Assembly (NCBI GenBank): GCA_050011095.1
Contig: JBEKJU010000051.1
Location: 1 to 16,628, forward strand
Source: JBEKJU01 sp050011095
GTDB lineage: Bacteria; Desulfobacterota; Syntrophorhabdia; Syntrophorhabdales; WCHB1-27
Reading direction: 5' to 3'
DNA: 16,628 nucleotides
The notes under the pieces were generated by a model. It was not told the DNA's origin. It was given only the letters and a program-made list of their open reading frames with translations, and made no database searches. The position numbers and the translations under genes are program-made. Below are positions 5,636 to 14,042 of the stretch, in pieces. Each line of letters begins with the position of its first letter. Position 1 is the stretch's first letter.

Positions 5636-7359
5636 AGAACTCTCTTTTCACGCGAATATTCATAGGGTATCTCTTCATTATCCTCGTGTTTTCGGGGGTG
5701 AGCCTCCTCGCCTTTTCCGACACCTTCAAAGACCTGTACCGCCGCTCCCTCATGGAAAACCTCACGAGCCTCGGCCTCTCCCTGAAGGCCGAGGTCACGG
5801 AATCGCTCGAAGGGGGCACCTATCTACGCCTCAACGAACGGCTCAAGGGTATGGCAAGGCAGGTGCGGACACGGATCACGGTGATCGACGCTAAGGGTGC
5901 GGTCGTCGCAGATTCGAACGAGAATCCCCGGACGATGGAGAACCACGGGAACCGGCCCGAGGTCATGGAGGCCCTTTCCGGGAGGACCGGGAGTTCCACA
6001 CGGTACAGCAGCACTATGAACCAGGATGCCCTCTACGTGGCCCTGCCCCTGGAAAGGGACGGAAGGATCGTGGGGGTGCTCAGGACGAGCCTGTTCGTCA
6101 AGGATACCAGGATCCCACCGCTACTCATGGGCCACCTGATCGAGATGTGGGCGCTCTTTTCCCTGCTTGCCCTCATTGCGGCCCTCATCGTGTCGGGGAG
6201 CATCTCACGTCCCATCAGGGAGCTGACCGGGGCTGCCCGGAAACTTGCCTCCGGGGACTTCAACACCCGCGTCTTTCTCAACAGGAACGACGAGTTTCGC
6301 GCATTGGCGGACACCTTCAACTCCATGAGCCGGGAGCTTGAAACCGCGTTCGACGAGCTTAAACGGCAGAAGGCGGAATTGAAGAGCATCATCGACTCCC
6401 TCAGGGAGGGGCTTGTGGTCATCGGCAGGAGGGGCAACATCATTTACTGCAATGAGAGCCTGAAGGCGATTCTGGGACGGGAGACCGCCCTTGAGGGACA
6501 GCTCTACTGGGAGGCCCTCAGGCAGTCCCAGTTCGTGGAGCTTATGGAGAAGGCGCGGAGCGGGATGCTCAATCCTGTCCAGGAGGTGGAGATCGAGGGA
6601 AAGATATTCTTGTGCAGCGCCACCCACATCGACCCGGATGACGAGGTCGTCCTTGTCCTCCACGACATAACGGACATGAGGGAAGTAGAAAAGATCAAAC
6701 GGGACCTGGTGTCAAGCGTCTCCCACGAGCTTCGCACCCCCCTCACGTCGATAAAGGGCTTCGCAGAAACACTCGAAGAGGAAGCGGACGAAAGGACCAG
6801 GCACTACGTGGAGATCATCAAGAGAAACGCCGACAGGCTCATCAACATAGTCAGCGACCTTCTCCTCCTCTCCCAGCTCGAGGAAAGGGGCGCAGGTCTG
6901 GAGGTCGAGGAACTCGACCTCGGGACGCTCGCGGAGAATACGATACGCATATTCGACAATCAGGTGAGAGAGAAGAACCTGACCCTCAGGCTTGAACGCC
7001 CCGCCGATCTCCCCAAGGTGCAGGCAGATCCCTTCAAGATCGAACAGATGTTGATCAACCTCCTCGACAATGCGATCAAATATACCGACAGCGGGGAAAT
7101 CCTGCTCGCGCTCTCCGGTGGCCGGGAGGTGACGATCGAGGTGCGCGACACGGGCATAGGCATGCCCAGGGACAAGCTCTCCCATATCTTCGAGCGCTTC
7201 TACGTGATCGATAAGTCACGGTCGAGAAAGACGGGCGGCACGGGGCTCGGCCTCTCCATCGTGAAGCACATCGTGCTCCTCCACGGCGGCGAGATCAGCG
7301 TCGAGAGCACGCCGGGCGCGGGAAGCCGCTTTTGCATCACACTGCCCCTCCACTCCTGA
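5632..7359 (+). CDS. phoR: PhoR-type sensor histidine kinase
   Basis: The 575-residue kinase has, in order, TM1 (about 7-28), a periplasmic sensor region (about 30-165), TM2 (about 168-190), HAMP (about 188-243), a PAS-like domain (about 247-352), HisKA with phospho-acceptor H365 (SHELRTPLTS), and HATPase_c with N-box N476/N480, G1 DTGIG (506-510), F-box IFERFY and G2 GTGLGL (536-541). All catalytic boxes are intact. The extracytoplasmic loop is far larger than in E. coli PhoR and has a VIDAKGAVVADS segment as in Cache/PAS-like sensors, so it may sense a ligand directly. The ATG overlaps the phoB stop (ATGA), implying translational coupling. The stop codon TGA lies inside the first bases of repeat copy B. 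Confidence 0.88.
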   Translation: MKNSLFTRIFIGYLFIILVFSGVSLLAFSDTFKDLYRRSLMENLTSLGLSLKAEVTESLEGGTYLRLNERLKGMARQVRTRITVIDAKGAVVADSNENPRTMENHGNRPEVMEALSGRTGSSTRYSSTMNQDALYVALPLERDGRIVGVLRTSLFVKDTRIPPLLMGHLIEMWALFSLLALIAALIVSGSISRPIRELTGAARKLASGDFNTRVFLNRNDEFRALADTFNSMSRELETAFDELKRQKAELKSIIDSLREGLVVIGRRGNIIYCNESLKAILGRETALEGQLYWEALRQSQFVELMEKARSGMLNPVQEVEIEGKIFLCSATHIDPDDEVVLVLHDITDMREVEKIKRDLVSSVSHELRTPLTSIKGFAETLEEEADERTRHYVEIIKRNADRLINIVSDLLLLSQLEERGAGLEVEELDLGTLAENTIRIFDNQVREKNLTLRLERPADLPKVQADPFKIEQMLINLLDNAIKYTDSGEILLALSGGREVTIEVRDTGIGMPRDKLSHIFERFYVIDKSRSRKTGGTGLGLSIVKHIVLLHGGEISVESTPGAGSRFCITLPLHS

Positions 7360-7415
7360 TACCGAGTCGCTTATCTTCGCGCAATTACCGGGACAACCCA
7401 CCGCGTGGATACCCG
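7357..7415 (+). repeat. Dispersed repeat, copy B, at the phoR stop
   Basis: The 24 bases from 7357 match 4561-4584 (reverse strand) at 23 of 24 positions, and the block at 7396-7415 matches 4481-4501. The phoR stop codon (7357-7359) is the first triplet of the repeat, so the element abuts or has replaced the original gene end. The first 12 bases also occur, reverse-complemented, at 33-44. Confidence 0.55.
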
Positions 7416-7476
7416 GTCGCCCCCTTCATCGGCGCAGTCCGACCGGCAAGCGGGCCTGCTTCCTTTAAGTCATAAT

Positions 7477-7494
7477 CCCCGGCAGAGCCGGGGG
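7477..7494 (+). repeat. GC-rich hairpin repeat, copy 1
   Basis: CCCCGGC-AGA-GCCGGGG forms a 7-bp stem with a three-base loop. The same 18-base string recurs at 7714-7731. Followed by GCTTGCC, it lacks a T run, so a terminator role for phoBR is only possible. It may instead be a small palindromic repeat. Confidence 0.55.
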
Positions 7495-7498
7495 CTTG

Positions 7499-7537
7499 CC
7501 GTTTGCTGGCCCCTCGAAGGGGCCTGATCGCAAACGG
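7499..7537 (+). repeat. Two-tier hairpin in the phoR-pstB gap
   Basis: Outer arms CCGTTTGC (7499-7506) and GCAAACGG (7530-7537) enclose an inner perfect 7-bp stem GGCCCCT-CGA-AGGGGCC (7508-7524). It is followed by AGAAAAACC. It could be a structured transcript end or part of the repeat cluster here. Confidence 0.55.
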
Positions 7538-7555
7538 AGAAAAACCGTCCTTTGC

Positions 7556-7632
7556 CGTCATTCCCGCGAACGCGGGAATCCAGTTTTAGTAGGTTTACGC
7601 GCTCCTGGACCCCCGTTTCCACGGGGGTGACG
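7556..7632. repeat. REPIN-like palindromic repeat (77 bp)
   Basis: The segment begins CGTCATTCCCGCG and ends with the matching inverted TGACG. Each end carries its own GC hairpin (TTCCCGCG-AA-CGCGGGAA at 7561-7578, and CCCCCGT-TTCC-ACGGGGG at 7610-7627). TCCAG at 7579-7583 pairs with CTGGA at 7604-7608. Paired inverted hairpins with a CGTCATTCCCGCG end match a type of repeat I know from many proteobacterial genomes. These are usually non-autonomous and mobilised in trans. No transposase is present in the window. Confidence 0.72.
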
Positions 7633-7712
7633 ATGAAAGAACCTGCCATCTCGCGCGCTCCTTACCGTTACCTGCGAAAAGCACAATCCCGCAAAAGTCA
7701 AACTCCAGGAGT

Positions 7713-7731
7713 CCCCCGGCAGAGCCGGGGG
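7713..7731 (+). repeat. GC-rich hairpin repeat, copy 2
   Basis: CCCCCGGC-AGA-GCCGGGGG is an 8-bp stem with a three-base loop, followed by TTTACCTTAATT. It shares 18 identical bases with copy 1 at 7477-7494. With the short T run it could terminate transcription just before the Pho-box array, insulating pstB from upstream read-through. Confidence 0.5.
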
Positions 7732-7746
7732 TTTACCTTAATTAAA

Positions 7747-7800
7747 TTAACCAAACATTAACAAAAGCTTCATTAAGGCTTAACCTGAAGCGGTTAGAAT
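7747..7800 (+). promoter_or_regulatory. Candidate Pho box array and -10 of pstB-phoU
   Basis: TTAAC occurs at 7747, 7758 and 7780, and TTCAT at 7769: four units phased at exactly 11 bp. PhoB dimers are known to bind 11-bp direct repeats that replace the -35 region. The last unit ends at 7790, and TAGAAT (5 of 6 to the -10 consensus) follows at 7795-7800, the spacing expected for PhoB-activated promoters. Transcription would start near 7807. The hexamer differs from the E. coli CTGTCAT, so the assignment rests on phasing, position and genes. Confidence 0.7.
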
Positions 7801-7885
7801 GGCGTCAGTATAGGTGTGCGGAAAAGTTCACAAGGCCGGTGCGCGGTCCTTCGCACGAAAACCTAAGGGACGCAAAAGGCGGGTG

Positions 7886-8698
<813 letters not shown>

Positions 8699-8706
8699 GA
8701 GGCGGG

Positions 8707-9378
8707 ATGCTCGAAGAGCGGCTGATTGACCTTAAGCGTGAGCTGACAACATATGCCGATTTTGTGGAGCAGATGATCCGGAGGTGCATCCGGGGTCTCC
8801 TCGACGGAAACCGGGAGATACTAAAAGATATCATCGAGAAGGACGAGCCAAAGGCCAATCAATGGGAGATCGGCGTGGATACGCTTTGTACGAACCTTAT
8901 CGCCCAGTTCCAGCCCAGGGCGCGCGACCTCAGGACAATACTGATGGCGCTGGGAATGAACAAAGACCTGGAGCGGATGGCGGACCACGCGGTCAACATC
9001 GCGGAAGACGCCCTTTACCTCATCGAGAGGCCCCAGGTGAAGCCCCTCATCGACATCCCGAGGATGGCCGAAGAGGTGACGGGGATGGTGCGGGACAGTC
9101 TCCTCTCCTTTGTGAAGGGGGATGCGCAGCTCGCAAGGGCCGTGTGCGAGCGGGACAGCATTGTTGACGCGCTCCAGGACCAGGTCGTGAGGGAGCTTAT
9201 CACGTATATGAGCTCCGACCCCTCGACCATCGAGCGCTCCGTTCATCTCCTAAATATCACCAAAAACCTCGAACGCATCGCCGATCTCTCGACGAACGTG
9301 GGGGAAGACGTGATATTCACCGTGGAGGGCCGGGTGATTAAACACCACAAGGAAGAAGACGCCCCGGCCGGCGGGTAA
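8707..9378 (+). CDS. phoU: Phosphate signalling protein PhoU
   Basis: PhoU is a cytoplasmic regulator that links the Pst transporter to PhoR and keeps the kinase off when phosphate is plentiful. The 223-residue protein is all helical with two repeated three-helix halves. The metal-binding E/DxxxD-type motifs are visible in each half: NKDLERMADHAVNIAED and KNLERIADLSTNVGED. Length is normal for the family. Start: AGGAGG at 8698-8703 begins at the last base of pstB and sits 3 bp before this ATG; the 8-bp gap points to one transcript with pstB. A hairpin terminator starts 7 bp after the stop. The last dozen residues form a charged tail. Confidence 0.93.
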   Translation: MLEERLIDLKRELTTYADFVEQMIRRCIRGLLDGNREILKDIIEKDEPKANQWEIGVDTLCTNLIAQFQPRARDLRTILMALGMNKDLERMADHAVNIAEDALYLIERPQVKPLIDIPRMAEEVTGMVRDSLLSFVKGDAQLARAVCERDSIVDALQDQVVRELITYMSSDPSTIERSVHLLNITKNLERIADLSTNVGEDVIFTVEGRVIKHHKEEDAPAGG

Positions 9379-9384
9379 TACCGG

Positions 9385-9406
9385 GGGCGCGGCGCGCGCC
9401 CTTTTT
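9385..9406 (+). terminator. Intrinsic terminator of pstB-phoU
   Basis: A 7-bp all-GC stem (9385-9391 with 9395-9401, loop GCG) leads directly into TTTTT at 9402-9406. It lies 6 bp after the phoU stop and 22 bp before the convergent efflux operon ends. On the minus strand no T run follows. Confidence 0.85.
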
Positions 9407-9428
9407 CGAGGCGCGGCCGATATAAGCC

Positions 9429-10847
9429 TCACAAGGCCGGGCCACTGCCCCCACCCAGCACCTTATAGAGCGTTACCAGGCTATTGAGCCTGGCCAGGCG
9501 CAGCGAGATGAGACCCTGCTGGGCGGAATAAAAAGAGCGTTGCGCGTCGAGGACGGCCAGGTAGCTGTCAATTCCCTTCATATAGCGGGCATCGGAGAGG
9601 TTAAAGGTCTCTTGCGTGGCCTGGACAAGGGATTCCTGGGCCGCTATCTGACTGCCCAGGGTCCCCCTTTGGGCAAGGGCGTCCGCCACTTCCCTGAAGG
9701 CCGTCTGAATGGCCTTCTCATACTGGGCGACGGATATGTCACGATCAGCCTTTGCTACCTTAAGATTTGCCCACCTTGAACCGGCATCGAAGACCGGGAG
9801 GGTGATGTCCGGCGCGAAGGTCCAGACACTGGAGCCGGCCTTGAACAGACCGGACAGCTCCATGCTGCTTGTTCCGTAGCTGGTGGTGAGGGAGATGCGG
9901 GGGAAAAAGTCTGCCCGGGCGGCGCCGATGTTGGCGTTGGCGGCCTTGAGCTGGTTCTCGGCCTGGAGGATATCAGGCCGGAGGAGGAGCTGGTCGGAAG
10001 CCAGGCCGGGTGCAATATCCTTTGGCGGCGTCACCGCATTCAGCTCCCCGGGCAGTAGCTCGGGAGGCACCGGGGCGCCGACCAGAAGGTTCAGCGCGTT
10101 TTCATCCAGGGCTACCAGGCGAATATATCCCACGACGTCCACCCGCGCCGATTCCACGGTGGTCTGGACCTGGCGCAGGTCAAGGGCGGATGAGGCGCCA
10201 ACCTCAAAACGACGCTGAATCAGGTTGTAGGTGGCCTGCCGGGCCTCAAGCGTCGACTGGGCGAGCTTCAGGTTCTCGCCGTCCGCGGCGTAGGTCAGAT
10301 ACGTGGAGGCAACCTCGGCCATCAACGATATCTGCGCGCTGCGGAGCGCCTGCCCCGTCGCAAGGTACTGTTCCAGCGCTTCCGCATTAAGGCTTCGAAG
10401 GCGACCGAAAAAGTCGATCTCCCAGGAGCTGATTGCCACACCGGCGTCGTAGTATCTGAGGGTCATGGCTTTACCTGTCGGGGAGAGATAGGCTGGGTAC
10501 TTCTCCTCGGTGAGGTCGCCCACGGCATTGACGGCTGGTAACAGCTCGGCCCGCTGTATCCGGTAAAGGTTCCTGGCCCTTTCGATGTTTAATGCCGCTA
10601 CCCGTAGATCGCGGTTGTTCGCGAGGGCAAGACCGAGAACCTTCCGCAGGCGCTCATCTGCATAGAACTCGCGCCAGCCGACGTCGGCGGCAGGCGGGTT
10701 GGCTCCGCCGTCGTCAACCCCCTTATAGGCAGGGCCGGTCGGCCACCCGGCCGGGATGGGCGGCGCCGGGCGTTGATACTTAGGGATCATGGTGCACGCG
10801 GCCAGGCAGATAACAGTAAGGATGATTGGCAACATGTTCCGTATCAT
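9429..10847 (-). CDS. OprM/NodT-type outer-membrane efflux lipoprotein
   Basis: This is the outer-membrane channel of the tripartite pump, 472 residues from the chosen start. The signal peptide (MIRNMLPIILTVICLAAC) ends in a lipobox LAAC with lipidated C18, followed by MIPKYQRP, the hallmark N-terminus of OprM-like proteins. Two repeated OEP halves follow (about 55-245 and 265-460), each with long helices for the periplasmic barrel (AALNIERARNLYRIQRAELLP; LQAENQLKAANANIGAARADFFPRISL). Start: the frame is open to an ATG at 10877 inside the pump gene, but the ATG at 10847 follows GGAGGG at 10 bp and directly precedes the signal peptide, 2 bp after the pump stop. It is the last gene of the operon. 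Confidence 0.93.
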   Translation of the reverse strand: MIRNMLPIILTVICLAACTMIPKYQRPAPPIPAGWPTGPAYKGVDDGGANPPAADVGWREFYADERLRKVLGLALANNRDLRVAALNIERARNLYRIQRAELLPAVNAVGDLTEEKYPAYLSPTGKAMTLRYYDAGVAISSWEIDFFGRLRSLNAEALEQYLATGQALRSAQISLMAEVASTYLTYAADGENLKLAQSTLEARQATYNLIQRRFEVGASSALDLRQVQTTVESARVDVVGYIRLVALDENALNLLVGAPVPPELLPGELNAVTPPKDIAPGLASDQLLLRPDILQAENQLKAANANIGAARADFFPRISLTTSYGTSSMELSGLFKAGSSVWTFAPDITLPVFDAGSRWANLKVAKADRDISVAQYEKAIQTAFREVADALAQRGTLGSQIAAQESLVQATQETFNLSDARYMKGIDSYLAVLDAQRSFYSAQQGLISLRLARLNSLVTLYKVLGGGSGPAL

Positions 10848-10849
10848 AT

Positions 10850-13800
10850 CTACTGTCCCTCCGAAGGCGCGGGACAATCCGGGCGATTCTCCGGTGTCGG
10901 GTCCGCGTGCTTTCCCTTGAACGTGCGGGATATGAGGACAAAGAAGAGCGGGATATAAAAGAGGTCGATGAATGTGGCGGAGAGCATCCCGCCGGTCACG
11001 GCGGTGCCGATGGCATTCATCGCGCCCGCGCCCGCGCCTCGCGCGATGGCCAGCGGCAGGACGCCGAAGAAAAAGGCCAGCGAGGTCATAATGACCGGCC
11101 GCAGCCTCAGCCGCGCCGCTTCAAGGGTGGCCTCGATCAGCCCGGCGCCGTGCGCCATCCGCTCCTTTGCAAACTGAATAATAAGGATGGCGTTTTTTGT
11201 CGTCAGCCCCAGGGTGGTGAGGAAACCGATCTGGAAGTAGACATCATTGGACATGCCCCTGAGCCAGGTGGCCAGGGTCGCGCCGAATACGCCCAGGGGC
11301 AACATCAGCATGTTGGCGAGCGGGATCGGCCAGCTCTCGTACAGGGCCGCCACGCACAGGAAGATGACGATAATGGAAAAGGCGTACAGCATGGGCGCCT
11401 GGGAGCTTGCCATCCGCTCCTGGTAGGAAAGGCCGTTCCATTCATAGCCGATTCCGTTCGGCAGTTTCGCGACCATCTCCTCCATCGCCCGCATCGCCTC
11501 ACCGGAACTCCTCCCCGGCGCCGGCTCGCCCCAGATATTCATCGAAGGGAAACCGTTGTAGCGCTCAAGCCTCGGGGAACCGGACGTCCAGCGGGTGGAG
11601 GTAAAAGCGGAAAAAGGGACCATCTTCCCCGCGGTATTCCGCACATAGAGCCCTTCTACGTCCCTGGGCAGCATGCGAAAGGGGGCGTCCGCCTGCGCGA
11701 ACACCCGCTTGACCCTGCCCGCCTGAACGAAGTTGTTGACATAGGCGCTGCCGAAGGCATCCGAGATGGTATTATGGATGGAGGTAATGGGGATCCCGAG
11801 GGCGCCCGCCTTTCCCCAGTCCACGTCCACCCGGTATTGGGGCACATCCTCCATACCGTTAGGCCGGACTTTGGTGAGGCGCGCGTCTTTTGAAGCCATG
11901 CCGAGAAGCTGGTTGCGGGCCGCCGTCAGCTTGTCGTGGCCGAGCCCGCCCCGGTCCAGCAGCTCGAAGTCGAACCCGGTGCCGTTGCCCAACTCGATCA
12001 CGGAGGGCGGCGGGAAGGCGAACACCATGGCGTTGCGGATTTGAGAAAAGGCCCTCGTGGCCCGCTCCGCGATGGCCTGCACCTTCAGGTCCGACCGGCC
12101 GCGGAGCTTCCAGTCCTTGAGGTTGACAAATGCCAGAGCGTTCGTCTGACCCGTTCCGGAAAAGCTGATACCGGGAATCGGCATGCAGGATTCCACTGCC
12201 TCTTTTTCGTTCTCCACGAAATAGCGCTGGATTTCCCCCGCGACTTTCCGCGTCTGCTCCAGGGTGGCGCCCGTCGGCAGCATCGCCTGAACGATCAGTA
12301 CGCCCTGGTCTTCATCGGGAAGGTAACCCGTCGGCATACGAAGGAAGAGAAGGCCCACGGCCGCCACGATAAAAAGATAGATGCACAGGTAGCGCACTTT
12401 CTTGGAAAAGGAGCGTTCGACCGTTTTTACATACCGGTCTCTTGTCCGGTAAAAGAGGCGGTCAAACCTCCGGAAAAAGGGGCGTAGGAAAAAGACCGCG
12501 TTTTCCGCCGGCTCATGTCCCGCCGGCACCGGCTTGAGGAGGGAGGCGCAGAGGACCGGTGTCAGGATCAGGGCCACAAGCACGGACAGGAGCATGGCGG
12601 CGATGATGGTCACGGAAAACTGGCGATAGATGACGCCGGTGGAGCCGCTGAAAAAGGCCATGGGACCGAAGACCGCCGAGAGCACAAGCCCGATGCCGAT
12701 GAGGGCGCTCGTGATCTGCCCCATGGACTTAGCCGTGGCTTCCCTTGGCGAAAGCCCTTCCTCGCTCATGATCCGTTCCACGTTTTCCACCACCACGATG
12801 GCGTCGTCCACCAGAAGGCCGATGGCCAGCACCATGGCGAACATGGTCAGCATATTGATGGAAAACCCGAAAAGCGAAAGCACCGCAAAGGTCCCCAGGA
12901 GCACCACCGGCACCGCGATGGTAGGGATCAGGGTGGCCCGGATGTTCCCCATGAAAAGCCACATGATCACGAAAACGAGCAGGATAGCCTCAAAGAGGGT
13001 CTTCACCACCTCGTGGATGGCCACTTTGACAAAAGGGGTGGTATCGTAAGGATAGACGACCTTCATCCCCGGAGGGAAATAGCGGCTCATCTCCTTCATT
13101 TTTGCCTTTATTGCATCGGCCGTATCGAGCGCGTTCGCACCGGCGATCTGCCGGATAGCCATGCCGGCGGTGGGTTTGCCGTTGTAATAGGCCTCGACAT
13201 CGTAGCTCTCGGTTCCCAGCTCCGTCCGCCCCACATCCCTGATCCGCACTACGGAGCCGTCCGGATTGACGCGGATGGGGATGGCGGCGAACTCGGAAGG
13301 GGTCTTCAGCAGGCTCTGGACGATAACGGAGACGTTCAGGCGCTGCCCCTCCACTGCCGGCACCCCGCCGAACTGGCCCGCGGAGACCTCCACGTTGTAA
13401 GACTGGAGCGCCGTGACGACATCATCGACAGTCAGGGAATAATCGGTCAGCCTCTGGGGGTTGAGCCAGACACGCATGGCATACTGGGTTCCGAATTCCT
13501 CCACCTCGCCCACACCGGGCACCCGCGCGACCACCTTCTCGAGGTTCGATTGGGCGTAGTCCCGGAGGTCGTTGCCGTCCATGCTGCCGTCTTCCGAGAT
13601 CAGGCCCACGACCATCAGATAGTTTCTGGTGGCCTTGCCAACCTCGACACCCTGGCGCTGGACCACGTCCGGCAGGCTCGCCATGACGAGTTGGAGCTTG
13701 TTCTGCACCTTCGACCAGGCGAGGTCCGGGTCCACGCCCGGCGCGAAGGTCAACTCGGTGCGCGAGGTTCCGGATGAATCGCTGGTGGCCGACAAATAGA

Positions 13801-14029
13801 GCATCTTGTCAAGGCCGGTCATCTTCTGCTCGATGATCTGGGTTACGGTGTTTTCCACCGTCTCCGCCGAGGCCCCTGGATACGTGGCCTGAATATAGAT
13901 CGATGGGGGTGCGACCGGGGGATACTGTGATATGGGCAACTCGTGGATCGCCAGGCCGCCCGCGAGCATGATGATAACGGCGATAACCCAGGCGAAGACC
14001 GGGCGATCCAGGAAGAATTTCGATAACAT
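10850..14029 (-). CDS. AcrB/MexB-type RND multidrug efflux pump (HAE1)
   Basis: The inner-membrane proton/drug antiporter has 1059 residues, a normal length for AcrB homologues. The N-terminus FFLDRPVFAWVIAVIIMLAGG is typical. Proton-relay residues are present: D408/D409 in TM4 (GLLVDDAIVVVENVERI) and K945 in TM10 (GLTTKNAILIIQFAKE), with the LRLRPVIMTSLAF segment following. Two large periplasmic porter loops (about 30-335 and 570-870) and twelve membrane segments in two halves can be traced. Substrates cannot be predicted; hydrophobic drugs, bile-like detergents or solvents are typical of the family. The ATG is preceded by GGGGGTG and lies 13 bp after the fusion-protein stop; the outer-membrane gene starts 2 bp after its own stop. 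Confidence 0.96.
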   Translation of the reverse strand: MLSKFFLDRPVFAWVIAVIIMLAGGLAIHELPISQYPPVAPPSIYIQATYPGASAETVENTVTQIIEQKMTGLDKMLYLSATSDSSGTSRTELTFAPGVDPDLAWSKVQNKLQLVMASLPDVVQRQGVEVGKATRNYLMVVGLISEDGSMDGNDLRDYAQSNLEKVVARVPGVGEVEEFGTQYAMRVWLNPQRLTDYSLTVDDVVTALQSYNVEVSAGQFGGVPAVEGQRLNVSVIVQSLLKTPSEFAAIPIRVNPDGSVVRIRDVGRTELGTESYDVEAYYNGKPTAGMAIRQIAGANALDTADAIKAKMKEMSRYFPPGMKVVYPYDTTPFVKVAIHEVVKTLFEAILLVFVIMWLFMGNIRATLIPTIAVPVVLLGTFAVLSLFGFSINMLTMFAMVLAIGLLVDDAIVVVENVERIMSEEGLSPREATAKSMGQITSALIGIGLVLSAVFGPMAFFSGSTGVIYRQFSVTIIAAMLLSVLVALILTPVLCASLLKPVPAGHEPAENAVFFLRPFFRRFDRLFYRTRDRYVKTVERSFSKKVRYLCIYLFIVAAVGLLFLRMPTGYLPDEDQGVLIVQAMLPTGATLEQTRKVAGEIQRYFVENEKEAVESCMPIPGISFSGTGQTNALAFVNLKDWKLRGRSDLKVQAIAERATRAFSQIRNAMVFAFPPPSVIELGNGTGFDFELLDRGGLGHDKLTAARNQLLGMASKDARLTKVRPNGMEDVPQYRVDVDWGKAGALGIPITSIHNTISDAFGSAYVNNFVQAGRVKRVFAQADAPFRMLPRDVEGLYVRNTAGKMVPFSAFTSTRWTSGSPRLERYNGFPSMNIWGEPAPGRSSGEAMRAMEEMVAKLPNGIGYEWNGLSYQERMASSQAPMLYAFSIIVIFLCVAALYESWPIPLANMLMLPLGVFGATLATWLRGMSNDVYFQIGFLTTLGLTTKNAILIIQFAKERMAHGAGLIEATLEAARLRLRPVIMTSLAFFFGVLPLAIARGAGAGAMNAIGTAVTGGMLSATFIDLFYIPLFFVLISRTFKGKHADPTPENRPDCPAPSEGQ

Positions 14030-14042
14030 TACGCACCCCCGC

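Noticed and set aside
7477..7731. CRISPR-like array from the two identical 18-base hairpins
   Set aside because: There are only two copies, 237 bp apart, with no regular spacers and no cas genes.
7814..7885. N-terminal extension of pstB from the GTG at 7814
   Set aside because: The extra 24 residues are basic and unlike PstB N-termini, there is no ribosome site, and the codon lies within a few bases of the predicted transcription start.
12515..13777. 420-codon open frame on the plus strand opposite the RND pump
   Set aside because: It is an antisense shadow: very rich in His, Arg, Asp and Gly, no domain pattern, fully inside a clear AcrB homologue. The similar frames at 10826-11893 and 13932-15065 are rejected for the same reason.
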